DNA from: Desulfonatronospira sp.
GTDB taxonomy: Bacteria > Desulfobacterota > Desulfovibrionia > Desulfovibrionales > Desulfonatronovibrionaceae
Assembly: GCA_003554505.1 (NCBI GenBank)
Contig: PWGS01000003.1
Location: 1-14,169, forward strand
Direction: 5' to 3'
Length of the DNA: 14,169 nucleotides
A program made the position numbers and the translations under genes. The notes beneath the pieces are model-generated. The model had not been told where the DNA came from. It did no database searches and saw only the letters and a list, made by a program, of their open reading frames with translations. Below are positions 13,589-14,169 of the stretch, in pieces (the stretch's first letter is position 1; each line of letters opens with the position of its first letter).

Positions 13589-13912
13589 TTATTTGTGGAC
13601 ACTGTTTGCAGATGGTCGCAGCTTACGGCGCAATCCCGGGGCATCCCGTCTGATGGGGATAAAAACACTTCTGAAGGTATATCCCGGATAGTGGTGGTAA
13701 TGGGCGCGATTGTGTGGGAACTCGTCAGCGCTTACCGGGTGTTTTTCATAGCCCTGTCTGTGCTTTTGCTCCAGAAGTTCACGCTTATATCGGTCCAGGG
13801 CTTCCTGCAGAGCCTTCCTGGTAAAGGCGGAACGACTTGTCTGGAGTTGTCGGGTTATCTGGTCCACTTCCTGGACCAGTTCTTCATCGATGGTTATTTG
13901 AACTGTCTTCAT
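13589..13912 (-). CDS. Orphan ribbon-helix-helix (CopG/MazE-type) antitoxin with replaced C-terminus
   Basis: 107 residues. Positions 1-65 are a typical RHH antitoxin: 'MKTVQITIDEELVQEVD' strand and helix, 'TSRSAFTRKALQEAL' second helix, then 'RKHR-GYE-HPVSADEF' style linker, normally followed by a short acidic, tryptophan-containing tail. Here the sequence after Glu64-Phe65 is unrelated and basic/His-rich, running to a late stop at 13589, so the 3' end looks deleted or replaced. No MazF-type toxin follows; the next 90 bases hold hairpins and then the convergent toxin-antitoxin pair. The start at 13912 is supported by GGAG eight bases upstream; an open extension to 14107 only reads the repeat. 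It probably still binds DNA but has no cognate toxin here. Confidence 0.7.
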   Translation of the reverse strand: MKTVQITIDEELVQEVDQITRQLQTSRSAFTRKALQEALDRYKRELLEQKHRQGYEKHPVSADEFPHNRAHYHHYPGYTFRSVFIPIRRDAPGLRRKLRPSANSVHK

Positions 13913-13987
13913 ATTCCATCTCCATGTCAGTGGCTTACTCCTCAGACCCTGCTTGCCCCGTGTATCTTCTTCCAATACACTGGGGTC

Positions 13988-14169
13988 ATGAAAAACAAGA
14001 ACCACGCGAAGCGCGTGGCAGGCCTTAGACAGGATTAACAGGATTGACAGTGATAACCTTTTGGCCTGGCTTCCGGCCAGGACAAAATGATTTTTTTCTT
14101 TATCCATCTCTTAATCCTGTTAATCCTGTCAAATAGCTCTTTTCTTTATTGGGTTGCGGGCATGGCCCG
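13988..14169. repeat. Mosaic repeat element C (partial, runs off the window)
   Basis: GACAGGATTAACAGGATT at 14028-14045 is a perfect inverted match of 14113-14130 and identical to the arms of element B. The CCTGGC/GCCAGG hairpin lies between, but B's GCAATC and CGCC hairpins are missing. A CCACGCG-AAG-CGCGTGG hairpin (14002-14018) stands on the left. The right side enters the same GGGTTGCGGGC sequence as A and B and is cut by the window end. Confidence 0.8.

Noticed and set aside
13568..14038. Plus-strand 156-codon frame opposite the RHH antitoxin
   Set aside because: The antisense strand encodes a recognisable RHH protein with a ribosome site; this frame has no family features and runs into the repeat.

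Overview
The window looks like a chromosomal segment of an anaerobic, probably sulfate-reducing member of the Desulfobacterota (Desulfovibrionales-like). It carries a NrfHA cytochrome c nitrite reductase with a four-heme NrfH, a class I hybrid cluster protein (Hcp), a Crp/Fnr regulator of HcpR type, two small acidic ferredoxins of the Desulfovibrio FdI/FdII kind and many other Fe-S proteins. No genus can be assigned from the sequence alone.

Layout. 1-989: a small zinc-ribbon protein and, convergent to it, a Crp/Fnr regulator. 1058-1343: a mosaic repeat element with a hexanucleotide inverted repeat. 1364-4012: a perfect TTGAC-N4-GTCAA operator, a truncated cupin gene (29 codons), a sensor kinase whose periplasmic domain carries a CxxCH heme c motif, and an OmpR-type response regulator. 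4013-6450: a leader region with a 15-codon ORF, then nrfH, nrfA (8-base overlap) and a terminator. 6516-8389: a four-helix membrane protein, a second perfect operator, a ferredoxin, a half-size siroheme sulfite/nitrite reductase-like protein with a 2[4Fe-4S] insert, and a NapH-like Fe-S membrane protein that appears frameshifted near its start. 8520-9486: a weaker operator and a ferredoxin-domain protein of the type often found beside hcp. 9533-11666: a second mosaic repeat, a third perfect operator, hcp and a terminator. 11774-12370: an intact cupin and an FdII-like ferredoxin. 12371-14169: a degraded accessory region with a nuclease-toxin gene fragment cut by a palindromic element, an intact DUF4258/YgiT-like toxin-antitoxin pair, an orphan ribbon-helix-helix antitoxin, and a further copy of the mosaic repeat running off the end.

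How it works together (inference). The segment reads as a nitrite / NO / hydroxylamine defence island. The regulator at 315-989 has the E-x2-S-R recognition helix expected to read TTGA half-sites. Three perfect copies of TTGACTTAAGTCAA, each followed 20-22 bases later by a TATTxx -10-like hexamer (class II Crp/Fnr spacing), stand before hcp, before the ferredoxin/reductase-like cluster and before the kinase. The kinase-regulator pair lies directly upstream of nrfHA. This suggests a cascade: HcpR controls a heme-containing two-component system that controls nitrite reductase. The cupin remnant between the first operator and the kinase suggests the kinase acquired its HcpR promoter from a partly deleted gene.
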